From the NCBI RefSeq assembly GCF_013317235.1, contig NZ_WLCM01000039.1, positions 335 through 34,061 on the forward strand: a stretch of 33,727 nt of DNA. The letters run 5' to 3'. A program made the translations under genes and the position numbers. Below, one piece after another: positions 23,133 through 30,928 of the stretch. How positions within the stretch are numbered: the first letter of the stretch is position 1; every line of letters begins with the position of its first letter. The notes beneath the pieces were generated by a model. It was not told the origin of the DNA and made no database searches. It worked only from the letters and a program-made list of their open reading frames with translations. The DNA comes from Leisingera sp. ANG59 (GTDB taxonomy: Bacteria > Pseudomonadota > Alphaproteobacteria > Rhodobacterales > Rhodobacteraceae).

Positions 23133-24368
23133 ATGATTGAGACACTGCTGTGCGCGCTGGTCACCATCCTGCCCGACTTTTTGTTCCGCCGCTTTGTGCA
23201 GGGCAAGCGGGTCGGCCAGGAGCTGACGCTGTTTTCCGTCTGGTATGAGCTGCGCTGGGGCCTCACGGCCTGCGTGATGCTGACACTGATGGTGCTGACC
23301 ACGCTGTTCTACTTCCATCCGGCGACCAATACGGTGGCCTCATACTTCCGCACCGTCACCATCCTGCCGCAGGTCGGCGGCCGGGTGGCCGAGGTTTATG
23401 TCGTCAACAATCAGGAAGTGAAGGCAGGCGACCCGATCCTGCGGCTGGAGGGGCTGTCGCAGAAGGCGGCGCTGGAATCCGCCCGGGCGGCGATTGCCCA
23501 AGTGGAGGCCTCGCGCAAGCTGGCGGACACCGACCTGGCCCAGGCGGAGGCAGGCATTGCCCAGGCGCAGGCGGCGCTGGCGCAGGCGCGGGATGATCTG
23601 GAGCGCAACCAGGCGCTGCGTGACCAGGGCTCGGCCGCGGTGCGACTGACCGAAATCGAGCGGCTGGAAAATCTTGTCGACCAGCGGGCGGCCTCTGTCG
23701 AGGCGGCGCGGGCGGAAAAGGCGGCAGTAGAGCAGCAGATCGAGGTGCTGATCCCGGCCCAGATGGCCAGCGCCGAAGCGCAGCTGCAGCTGGCGCAGGC
23801 GGAACTGGACAAGACGCTGGTCAGCGCCGGTGTTGACGGGCGGCTTGAACAGTTCGCGCTGCAGGTCGGCGACTATGTCAGCCCAGTGCTGCGCCCGGCG
23901 GGCATCCTGGTACCGCTGGACTCTGGCCGCAATCGTTTCCAGGCGGGCTTTAACCAGATGGCGGCACAGGTCATCAAGCCCGGCATGATCGGCGAGATCG
24001 GCTGCATGACCAAACCTTTCACGGTGATCCCGATGGTGGTGGTCGGGGTGCAGGACGTGATCGCCACCGGCCAGCTGCGTCCCACGGATGAGCTGCGCGA
24101 CCTGCAGAACATGCGCGCGCCCGGCACCATCACTGTTTTCATGGAGCCGCTTTACGAGGGCACCGCAGAGGTGCTGCCGCCGGGCAGCAACTGCCTGGCC
24201 AATGTCTATACCAGCAATCACGAGCGGCTGGAGCATAATGACAGCATCGGCACCGCTGAGTGGGCCTTCCTGCATGTGGTGGACACCATCGGGGTGGTCC
24301 ATGCGGCAGGTCTGCGGCTGCGTCTGCTGTTGATGCCGGTTAAAACGCTGGTGCTGTCCGGCCACTAA
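23133..24368 (+). CDS. HlyD/EmrA-type membrane fusion protein (YiaV-like)
   Basis: A 411-residue periplasmic adaptor anchored by one N-terminal helix (about 45-68, LTACVMLTLMVLTTLFYF). A lipoyl/barrel half follows (VTILPQVGGRVAEVYVVNNQ), then a long Ala/Gln-rich coiled coil (about 110-220), then the return half-motif VDGRLEQFALQVGDYVSPV and a beta-barrel domain. The extended N-terminus (about 40 residues before the helix, LFRRFVQGKRVGQELTLF) is a feature of the YiaV/YibH-like subgroup. No ABC, RND or MFS pump and no TolC gene is adjacent, so a conventional efflux role is not supported by context. It is in an operon with the DUF3302-like gene and closed by a terminator. Confidence 0.88.
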   Translation: MIETLLCALVTILPDFLFRRFVQGKRVGQELTLFSVWYELRWGLTACVMLTLMVLTTLFYFHPATNTVASYFRTVTILPQVGGRVAEVYVVNNQEVKAGDPILRLEGLSQKAALESARAAIAQVEASRKLADTDLAQAEAGIAQAQAALAQARDDLERNQALRDQGSAAVRLTEIERLENLVDQRAASVEAARAEKAAVEQQIEVLIPAQMASAEAQLQLAQAELDKTLVSAGVDGRLEQFALQVGDYVSPVLRPAGILVPLDSGRNRFQAGFNQMAAQVIKPGMIGEIGCMTKPFTVIPMVVVGVQDVIATGQLRPTDELRDLQNMRAPGTITVFMEPLYEGTAEVLPPGSNCLANVYTSNHERLEHNDSIGTAEWAFLHVVDTIGVVHAAGLRLRLLLMPVKTLVLSGH

Positions 24369-24392
24369 GGCAGGTCCAGCCGGAAGGACAAG

Positions 24393-24419
24393 AAAGGCGG
24401 GCCTTCGGGTCCGCCCTTT
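24393..24419. terminator. Bidirectional terminator with TTCG tetraloop
   Basis: AAAGGCGGGCC (24393-24403) pairs with GGTCCGCCCTTT (24408-24419) with one bulge and one G-T pair around TTCG (24404-24407). It lies between the convergent HlyD and VOC genes and can serve both. Confidence 0.8.
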
Positions 24420-24434
24420 GCTGCTTCTGGAGGG

Positions 24435-24785
24435 TCAGTCAGCGAAACACAGCTTGTTGCCGTCCAGATCCCGCACATAGGCTGAAAACCGCGGCCCGCG
24501 CTGCCCCGGCTCGCCCTCGCAGGAGCCGCCCAGTTCGATCGCCTTCTTGTGCAGCCGGGCGACTTGGTCCGCGGAGCCGAGGCTGAAGCCCGCCATGGTT
24601 CCGTTGCCATTGGTGGCGGGGGCGCCGTCAAAGGGGAGGGCAGCGGCAAAGGCAAATTCGTCCTTCAGCCAGTAGGTCATCCGGTCACTGGGCCGGACCT
24701 GGGTAAATCCCTGGTTCTCAAAAAGCGCGTCATAGAATTTGATTGCAGCATCCATGTCGTTGGTGCCGACAACGAAGTAATTCAT
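24435..24785 (-). CDS. VOC-family (glyoxalase/bleomycin-resistance-like) protein
   Basis: A 116-residue single-domain protein of the vicinal-oxygen-chelate fold with the paired beta-alpha-beta modules: NYFVVGTNDMDAAIKFYDAL at the start and GPRFSAYVRDLDGNKLCFAD at the end, the usual family termini. Only some metal ligands of true glyoxalases are evident, so enzymatic activity is uncertain. The ATG at 24785 matches the family N-terminus; in-frame TTG codons at 24791 and 24797 lie closer to GGAG and are alternatives. It stands alone between two terminators. Confidence 0.8.
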   Translation of the reverse strand: MNYFVVGTNDMDAAIKFYDALFENQGFTQVRPSDRMTYWLKDEFAFAAALPFDGAPATNGNGTMAGFSLGSADQVARLHKKAIELGGSCEGEPGQRGPRFSAYVRDLDGNKLCFAD

Positions 24786-24917
24786 TTTCAAGAGCAATCT
24801 CCAATGTGCCTGAGCGTGCCGCGGGCAGATTCCCGCGGGCTGCTGGAGCGGGGAGTACAGCAGGACAGTGACAAGGCGTGTCAGCAGGCTTTGCTGAAAT
24901 CAGCTGTTCTTGGGGCA

Positions 24918-24948
24918 ACAAAAAAGGCCCGCCAAGTGGCGGGCCTTT
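24918..24948 (-). terminator. Strong Rho-independent terminator of the purine operon
   Basis: A perfect 11-bp stem (24923-24933 with 24938-24948), loop AAGT. On the minus strand it is followed by a run of T (complement of AAAAAA around 24920), 22 bases after the BMP gene stop. Confidence 0.92.
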
Positions 24949-24969
24949 GTGCGTCATAGGAGGGGCCGC

Positions 24970-26046
24970 TTACTGCGGGATGTCACCCTCGATGCCTTCG
25001 ACATAGAAGTTCATGCCGGCCAGGGTGCCGTCATCGGCGACCTCACCCTCCGCCAGCCAGGCGGAGCCGTCCTGCTTGTTAAGCGGGCCGGTGAACGGGT
25101 GGTAGGTGCCGTTGGCAATGGAATCCTTGATCGCCAGGGCGGCCTCTTTCACCTCGGCCGGAACCGCGTCGGTGATCTCGCCGATGCCGACCATGCCGGC
25201 GCCGATGCCGTCCCAGGTGTCAACCGACTCCCAGGTGCCGTCGATCACGGCCTTGGTGCGGGCGATGTAGTAGGGCGCCCAGTTGTCGATGATCGAGGAG
25301 ACGCGCGGCTTCGGGGCGTATTCCGACATGTCGGAGGCCTGGCCGAAGGTGATCACATTGCCTGCCGCCTGCGCAGCCGCCTGCGGCGCGGTGGAGTCGG
25401 TGTGCTGCAGGATCACGTCGGCGCCCTGTTCGATCAGCACCTTGGCGGCGTCGGCCTCTTTCGCCGGGTCGAACCAGGTGAAGGCCCAGACGATCTTGAA
25501 CTGGACGTCGGGGTTCACCTTCTTGGCGTGGATATAGGCCGAGTTGATGCCGCGGATCACTTCCGGGATCGGGTAGGAGCCGATGTAGCCGACGATGTTC
25601 GATTCAGTCATGTGGCCCGCGATGGTGCCCTGCACCGCACGGCCCTCGTAGAAACGGGCGGAGTAGGTCGAGACGTTGTCGGCGCGCTTGTAGCCGGTGG
25701 CGTGCTCGAACTTCACGTTCGGGAACTTCTTGGCAACGTTGATGGTCGGATCCATGTAGCCGAAGGAGGTGGTGAAGATCAGGTCAGCGCCTTCCAGTGC
25801 CATCTGGGTCATCACCCGCTCGGCGTCCGGGCCTTCGGCCACGTTTTCCACATAGACGGTTTCGACCTGATCGCCGAACTCGGTCTCAACCGCCTTGCGG
25901 CCCTGGTCGTGCTCATAGGTCCAGCCGCCATCGCCGACGGGGCCGACATAGACAAAGCCCACCTTGGTCTTGTCTTGCGCCCAGGCCGCGCCTGCAGCCA
26001 GGCCAAGCGCCACCGCGGCGCTGGTCAGGAGTTTGGTCAGTTTCAT
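24970..26046 (-). CDS. BMP-family ABC transporter substrate-binding protein (purine/nucleoside type)
   Basis: A 358-residue periplasmic binding protein with a signal peptide (MKLTKLLTSAAVALGLAAGA, cleavage after AWA). It shows BMP/PnrA-type features: VGFVYVGPVGDGGWTYEHDQ, DLIFTTSFGYMDPTINVAKK, VGYIGSYPIPEVIRGINSAY and ADVILQHTDSTAPQ. Family members bind nucleosides or purine-related ligands. It is the last gene of the operon, preceded by a 65-base gap containing a compact stem-loop, which may favour its higher expression over the membrane parts. Start ATG 26046 has GGGAG eight bases upstream; the open frame beyond it is antisense-like and overlaps the permease gene. Confidence 0.92.
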   Translation of the reverse strand: MKLTKLLTSAAVALGLAAGAAWAQDKTKVGFVYVGPVGDGGWTYEHDQGRKAVETEFGDQVETVYVENVAEGPDAERVMTQMALEGADLIFTTSFGYMDPTINVAKKFPNVKFEHATGYKRADNVSTYSARFYEGRAVQGTIAGHMTESNIVGYIGSYPIPEVIRGINSAYIHAKKVNPDVQFKIVWAFTWFDPAKEADAAKVLIEQGADVILQHTDSTAPQAAAQAAGNVITFGQASDMSEYAPKPRVSSIIDNWAPYYIARTKAVIDGTWESVDTWDGIGAGMVGIGEITDAVPAEVKEAALAIKDSIANGTYHPFTGPLNKQDGSAWLAEGEVADDGTLAGMNFYVEGIEGDIPQ

Positions 26047-26075
26047 CAAAGGGACTCCCCAGTTGGTTTTGGTTG

Positions 26076-26092
26076 GCCCCGGCAGCCGGGGC
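26076..26092 (-). other. Intercistronic stem-loop before the BMP gene
   Basis: GCCCCGGC-A-GCCGGGGC forms a compact 7- to 8-bp stem between the second permease and the binding-protein gene. It is placed where mRNA processing or stabilising structures often raise expression of binding proteins. Confidence 0.45.
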
Positions 26093-26111
26093 GGGCAATG
26101 AGCCCCCCGCG

Positions 26112-27032
26112 TCAGCGGGAGGCGTGGAAGTTGCGGCCGAGCGAGGCGGGTGCGCTGCTTTTGTCCGCGGAAAGGATAACAAGCACAAGGATCGTAATAA
26201 GATAGGGCGACATTGCCAGATACTCGACCGGGATGGCAACGCCTGCCGCCTGCAGATTGAGCTGCACCACGGTGACGCCGCCGAACAGATAGGCACCCAG
26301 CAATGCGCGCCAGGGTTTCCAGCTGGCGAACACCACCAGGGCGAGTGCAATCCAGCCGATGCCGGCGGTCATGCCCTCGGTCCACTGCGGCACCCGGATC
26401 AGGCTGATGTAGGCGCCGCCCAGGCCGGCGCAGGCACCGCCGAACATGATTGCCATCAGACGGATCTTCAGCACCTTGTATCCCAGCGCGTGGGCGGCGT
26501 CGTGGTTTTCGCCCACCGCGCGCAGCACCAGGCCGATGCGGGAATACTTCAGCACCCACCAGACCGCGGCGGTCAGCGCGATGCCGAAATAGAGGATAAT
26601 GTCATGGCCGAACAGGATCGGGCCGACAACGGGCAGGTCGCTCAGCACCGGGATGTGGATGTCGCCCATCTGCGGCGGCTTGATGCCGACGTAGGACTGC
26701 CCCATCAGCGCCGACAGGCCCAGGCCAAAGAGTGTCAGCGACAGGCCGGAGGCGACCTGGTTTGCCTGGGCAAACTGAGTGAGGATGGCAAACAGGATCG
26801 ACAAGGCGGCACCTGCGATGGCGGCGGCGATGAAGCCGAGAAACGGCGAGCCGCTTTCCACCGCGGTGGCAAAGCCTGCGATGGCACCGACGATCATCAT
26901 CCCCTCGACCCCAAGGTTCAGCACGCCCGCCTTTTCGACCACCAGCTCGCCGATGGCGGCCAGCAGAAGCGGGGTTGCCGCCACCATCAGCGAGGCGATG
27001 AGCAGGACCGGGTTGATTGCAGAAAGATCCAT
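26112..27032 (-). CDS. ABC transporter permease (BPD_transp_2 type), second subunit
   Basis: A 306-residue inner-membrane permease with about eight to nine hydrophobic segments. The family's cytoplasmic loop GELVVEKAGVLNLGVEGMMI (about 28-47) and LRAVGENHDAAHALGYKVLK (about 185-204), which contact the ATPase, are present. It resembles NupQ/YufQ-type subunits of nucleoside transporters that work with BMP-type binding proteins. It starts four bases after the small unknown gene and is followed by the BMP gene, within one operon. Confidence 0.92.
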   Translation of the reverse strand: MDLSAINPVLLIASLMVAATPLLLAAIGELVVEKAGVLNLGVEGMMIVGAIAGFATAVESGSPFLGFIAAAIAGAALSILFAILTQFAQANQVASGLSLTLFGLGLSALMGQSYVGIKPPQMGDIHIPVLSDLPVVGPILFGHDIILYFGIALTAAVWWVLKYSRIGLVLRAVGENHDAAHALGYKVLKIRLMAIMFGGACAGLGGAYISLIRVPQWTEGMTAGIGWIALALVVFASWKPWRALLGAYLFGGVTVVQLNLQAAGVAIPVEYLAMSPYLITILVLVILSADKSSAPASLGRNFHASR

Positions 27033-27036
27033 GTTT

Positions 27037-27354
27037 TCAGCTCCGTTCGCCGCAGATGCGGGCGGTCATTTCGTTCAACAGCCTGCTGCCCATTCCACCG
27101 GGCCAACGCGGATCGTGCTGTTTCAAAATGGCCCAGAAAATACTCATGCTCGCCGGAAGCTCAGGCGAAGAAGTTTCGCCATTAGCTAGGCAACTCCTGC
27201 AAAGGCTGTCCCATTCATGCAGGGCTGCAATGGCGTCCTTATTGGCGCGAATGTCTGCCTCCAGCAAACGCAACTGACTTTCGTTAGCCTCCAGCACGAT
27301 ATGCTTTTCAGTTTCGGGGTCCCACATTCGCAGAGAGCGCAGCACTTGTCCCAT
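27037..27354 (-). CDS. Unknown small protein encoded between two permease genes
   Basis: A 105-residue soluble protein. The N-terminal half is a charged helical stretch (about 18-48, including NESQLRLLEADIRANKDAIA), followed by LCRSC with Cys52 and Cys55, and a C-terminal part with SIFWAILKQHDPRWPGGMG. The start overlaps the upstream permease stop (TGATG at 27356-27352; an in-frame GTG at 27357 also exists), and its stop is four bases before the next permease, so translation is tightly coupled. Its base composition is visibly less GC-rich than the flanking genes. I recognise no family; such transporters normally need only an ATPase, two permeases and a binding protein. A regulator, chaperone or later insertion are possible. 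Confidence 0.75.
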   Translation of the reverse strand: MGQVLRSLRMWDPETEKHIVLEANESQLRLLEADIRANKDAIAALHEWDSLCRSCLANGETSSPELPASMSIFWAILKQHDPRWPGGMGSRLLNEMTARICGERS

Positions 27355-28436
27355 CACGCCACCTCCGGCTTGCCGATTGCGATGCGGAAATTGGTGAGCA
27401 GGTCAAAGGCCAGCAGGAAGAACAGAAGCATCCCCTGGAAGACCTGGATGGCGGCTGCGGGCAGCTGCAGGTTCGACTGGGCGATGTCGCCGCCAATGTA
27501 GGTCAGCGCCATCAGCCCGCCTGCCAGCAGGATGCCTACTGGGTGCAGGCGGCCCAGGAAGGCGACGATGATCGCGGTAAAGCCATAGCCCACGTTGAAG
27601 TCGATGGAGATCTGGCCCGAAGGCCCCGAGACCTCGAACATGCCGGCCAGCCCCGCTAGCGCGCCGGAGGTGCCGAGGCAGAACAGCACCAGCCGGGTGG
27701 GGTTGACGCCTGCGAACTTGGCGGCCCGCGGCGCCTCGCCGGTCAGGCGGATGTGGTAGCCGGTCATGTGGCGGTTCAAGAGCACATAGGCAAAGATCAC
27801 CGCAATCAGCGCCGCCACCACGCCCCAGTGCATGCCGGAGCCCGCGATCAGCTCGGCGTTATGGGCGGCGTCCCAGGACTGCAGGTTGCGGGAGCCGGGG
27901 AAGCCGAAGCCCTCGGGGTTCTTCAAAAGGCCCAGCGAGACCGAGGCTAGGAACTGCTCGGCGACATAGACCAGCATCAGCGAGACCAGGATTTCATTGG
28001 TGCCGAAGCGGGTTTTCAGGATGGCTGGGATCATCGCCCAGAGCCAGCCGCCGAAGGCGCCGGCGATGACCATGAATGGGAAAATCAGGAAGGATTCTGA
28101 GGGGTAGAAGGCAAGGCCTGCGCCGGCGCCGAAGATGGCGCCCATGATGTACTGGCCCTCGGCGCCGATGTTCCAGATGCCCGCCCGGAAGCCCAGCGAC
28201 AGGCCGATGGCGATCAGCACCAGCGGCGCGCCTTTCACCAGCAGCTGCGGGCGGTAGTAGAAGGCGAACTCGCCGAACAGCGGCTCCCAGAAGATGGTGC
28301 GGATCGCCTCTACCGGCGGTTTACCAAGAACAGCGAACAGCAGGCCGCCAAAAAACATCGTCGCAAGCACCGCCACCAGCGGCGTCGCCATCGACCAGGC
28401 GCGCGACGGCTGCGGCCGTTTCTCAAGCCGGATCAT
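27354..28436 (-). CDS. ABC transporter permease (BPD_transp_2 type), first subunit
   Basis: A 360-residue inner-membrane permease with a basic N-terminal tail and about eight to ten hydrophobic segments. The characteristic loop LSLGFRAGIWNIGAEGQYIM (about 79-98) and YHIRLTGEAPRAAKFAGVNP (about 225-244) are clear. It resembles NupP/YufP-type subunits of nucleoside transporters and pairs with the second permease downstream. It begins 42 bases after the ATPase stop with its own GGGAG ribosome site and overlaps the next small gene at its stop. Confidence 0.92.
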   Translation of the reverse strand: MIRLEKRPQPSRAWSMATPLVAVLATMFFGGLLFAVLGKPPVEAIRTIFWEPLFGEFAFYYRPQLLVKGAPLVLIAIGLSLGFRAGIWNIGAEGQYIMGAIFGAGAGLAFYPSESFLIFPFMVIAGAFGGWLWAMIPAILKTRFGTNEILVSLMLVYVAEQFLASVSLGLLKNPEGFGFPGSRNLQSWDAAHNAELIAGSGMHWGVVAALIAVIFAYVLLNRHMTGYHIRLTGEAPRAAKFAGVNPTRLVLFCLGTSGALAGLAGMFEVSGPSGQISIDFNVGYGFTAIIVAFLGRLHPVGILLAGGLMALTYIGGDIAQSNLQLPAAAIQVFQGMLLFFLLAFDLLTNFRIAIGKPEVA

Positions 28437-28478
28437 GAAGCGGCTCCCTGTTTCTTCTTTTGATTTCTGTTGCGGAGG

Positions 28479-29996
28479 TCAGACATGCGCCACCTCCATG
28501 CCGTGGGCGCCGCCCATCATCAGGCCGATCTCGTCCACCGTCAGGCCAGCGGCTTCGCGCGGGGCGCTGAGGCGGCCTTCGTTCAGGGCGGCAAAGCTGT
28601 CGGAAATTTCCATCAGCTCATCCAGGTCCTGGCTGATGCAGATCACCGCGGCGCCCTTTGCGGCCAGGTCCAGCAGCGACTGGCGGATGGCGGCGGCGGC
28701 GGCGGCATCGACGCCCCAGGTCGGCTGGTTCACCACCAGCACGTCCGGGTCCTGCAGCACCTCGCGGCCGATCACGAATTTCTGCAGGTTGCCGCCTGAG
28801 AGCGACCGAGCAGCATTGCCGGGGCCGGGGGTGCGGACGTCAAACGCCTTAATGATGCGCTCGGCAAAATCCGTGGTAGCCCCCCAATCGAGAAAGCCGT
28901 TTTTCTCCAGCCCTTCGCGCACGGAGCCGGTGAGCATGGCGTTCTCGGTCAGGCTCATGTCCGGCGCCGCGGCATGGCCGAGCCTTTCCTCGGGGGCGGC
29001 CAGAACCCCGAACCTGCGCCGGGCGGTGGGGCCGAGCCTGCCGATCGGCTTGCCGTGCAGCTTCACCGCGTCCGCGTCGGTCAGGGTTTCGCCCGACAGC
29101 ACGCCCAGCAGTTCGTCCTGGCCGTTGCCGGCAACACCTCCGATGCCGAGGATCTCGCCCTTTCGGACTTTCAGATGTACGTTCTTCAGCGCGGTGCCAA
29201 AAGCCGACGGCGCGGGCACCGACAGGCCGGTTATGTCCATCGCCACTTCGCCGAACTCCCGCGCCGCGCGCTGGGGAGTTTGCAGCGAGCTGCCGACCAT
29301 CATCTCGGCCATGTCGCGGGCCGAGGTTTCCGAGGGGGTGCATTCGCCCACGTTCTTGCCCAGCCGAAGGATGGTGGCGTGGTCGCACAGGGTGCGGATT
29401 TCCTCCAGCTTGTGCGAGATATAGAGGATCGAGGTGCCCTCGGACTGCAGTTTCTGCAGGGTCTTGAACAGGATTTCCACCTCCTGCGGCGTCAGCACCG
29501 AGGTCGGCTCGTCCATGATCAGCAGCTTGGGGTCCTGCAGCAGGCAGCGGATGATCTCGACCCGCTGGCGTTCGCCCGCGGAGAGGTCGCCGACGGTGCG
29601 GAACGGATCCAGCGGCAGGCCGTAGGTTTCCGACACCTCGCGGATGCGGGCGGCGAGGTCGCGCATCTCCGGCGGGTTTTCCATGCCGAGCGCGATATTC
29701 TCCGCCACGTTCAAAGCGTCAAACAGCGAGAAGTGTTGGAACACCATGGCGATGCCGTCGGCGCGCGCCTGGCGCGGCTCGGCGGGTTCAAAGGGCTGGC
29801 CGCGCAGCAGCATCTTGCCGCTGTCGGGTTTCACCAGACCGTAGATCATCTTGACCAGTGTCGACTTGCCGGCGCCGTTTTCGCCCAGCAGGGCATGCAC
29901 CTCGCCCTCGCCGATGTCAAAGGAGACGGAGTCGTTTGCCACCACTCCGGGGTAGGCCTTGGTCAGGCCCTGCAGGCTCAACAGTGGTACAGTCAC
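28479..29996 (-). CDS. ABC transporter ATPase, double-domain (nucleoside/sugar type)
   Basis: A 505-residue ATPase with two nucleotide-binding halves. The first is canonical: Walker A GENGAGKST (38-46), signature LSAGERQRVEI and Walker B LLIMDEPTSVL. The second (from about 250) is degenerate as in RbsA/NupO-type proteins: GVAGNGQDEL replaces Walker A, while LSGGNLQKFVIGREV and VLVVNQPTWGVD remain. The start is GTG at 29996, whose GTGA overlaps the xdhC stop; the long extension to 30236 is the antisense-like shadow of xdhC. The overlap places the transporter in the xdh operon, which argues for a purine or nucleoside substrate. Confidence 0.92.
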   Translation of the reverse strand: MTVPLLSLQGLTKAYPGVVANDSVSFDIGEGEVHALLGENGAGKSTLVKMIYGLVKPDSGKMLLRGQPFEPAEPRQARADGIAMVFQHFSLFDALNVAENIALGMENPPEMRDLAARIREVSETYGLPLDPFRTVGDLSAGERQRVEIIRCLLQDPKLLIMDEPTSVLTPQEVEILFKTLQKLQSEGTSILYISHKLEEIRTLCDHATILRLGKNVGECTPSETSARDMAEMMVGSSLQTPQRAAREFGEVAMDITGLSVPAPSAFGTALKNVHLKVRKGEILGIGGVAGNGQDELLGVLSGETLTDADAVKLHGKPIGRLGPTARRRFGVLAAPEERLGHAAAPDMSLTENAMLTGSVREGLEKNGFLDWGATTDFAERIIKAFDVRTPGPGNAARSLSGGNLQKFVIGREVLQDPDVLVVNQPTWGVDAAAAAAIRQSLLDLAAKGAAVICISQDLDELMEISDSFAALNEGRLSAPREAAGLTVDEIGLMMGGAHGMEVAHV

Positions 29997-30928
29997 GCGC
30001 GTGCGCCCTCTCTCTGTTCGTCTTCTTTTCCGTGCCGCAGCAGCTGCGCAGCCACGCCGACCGCAATCATCTGCGGATGTTTTCCAAGGTCCGGATCGCC
30101 GATCGGGCAGGTGATCCGGGAGATCTGTTCCGGGCTGTGGCCCAGGGCCGCCAGGCGCGATCGGAACCGCGCCCATTTGGTTCTGGAGCCGATCAGCCCG
30201 GCGAAGGCAAAGCCGCGGCCCAACAAAGCGTGGCATAGCGCCAGATCCAGCGCGTGGGAATAGGTCAGCACCAAATGCGCAGCGTTTTCAGGTGCATGCG
30301 GCACAAGGAGCGCAACGTCAGCGGCCGGGACCGCGGTAACGCCTGCCGGGATGTCCGCCGGGAACCGCTCTGGCGCGGTGTCGGCCCAGGTGATCTGCAG
30401 GTCCGGCAGCGGCGCCAGCACGTTCACCAGCGCCCGGCCGACATGGCCCGCGCCCCAGATCCAGACCGGGCGGCTGGGACGGTGGACCGGTTCGATCATC
30501 CAGCCGTCCACCAGCTGCGGCTCGGGGGGGACGCCCTGGCTGCGGGCGGTGGCAAGAATGCGTTTCACCGCCATCGGCACCGGCGCGGGGGAGGCCGGGC
30601 GGGCGATGACGTCGCTGTCCAACCCGTCCAGATCTGCGGCCTCGTAAACTTCGCTCAGCAGGGTGACGGCACCGCCGCAGCACTGGCCCAGGTCCGGCCC
30701 CAGCGCGTGGGTGCTGAAGTGCTTGGGCACCATCTGCGCCCGCGCGGCTTCTGCGGCCTCATATTCCAATGTGCCGCCGCCGATGGTGCCGCTCTGGCCG
30801 TCCTGCCAGACCAGCATGGCGGCGCCTGGTTCGCGCGGGGAGGAGCCGCGGACGGCGGCGATCACCACCCGGGTCACGCGGCCGTGCGCGGCGACCGCCT
30901 CGCGCAATGCCTGAACGTCAAATCCCAT
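29993..30928 (-). CDS. xdhC: Xanthine dehydrogenase accessory protein XdhC
   Basis: A 311-residue chaperone that binds the molybdenum cofactor, promotes its sulfuration and inserts it into XdhB. The N-terminal XdhC/CoxI domain (about 10-95) has VRGSSPREPGAAMLV and SGTIGGGTLEYEAAEAAR; QCCGGAVTLL carries the paired cysteines expected for cofactor binding. The C-terminal Rossmann-like domain (about 150-300) has WIWGAGHVGRALVNVLAP and FAGLIGSRTKWARFRSRL. Its start overlaps the xdhB end by 11 bases and its stop overlaps the ATPase start. Confidence 0.95.
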   Translation of the reverse strand: MGFDVQALREAVAAHGRVTRVVIAAVRGSSPREPGAAMLVWQDGQSGTIGGGTLEYEAAEAARAQMVPKHFSTHALGPDLGQCCGGAVTLLSEVYEAADLDGLDSDVIARPASPAPVPMAVKRILATARSQGVPPEPQLVDGWMIEPVHRPSRPVWIWGAGHVGRALVNVLAPLPDLQITWADTAPERFPADIPAGVTAVPAADVALLVPHAPENAAHLVLTYSHALDLALCHALLGRGFAFAGLIGSRTKWARFRSRLAALGHSPEQISRITCPIGDPDLGKHPQMIAVGVAAQLLRHGKEDEQREGARA

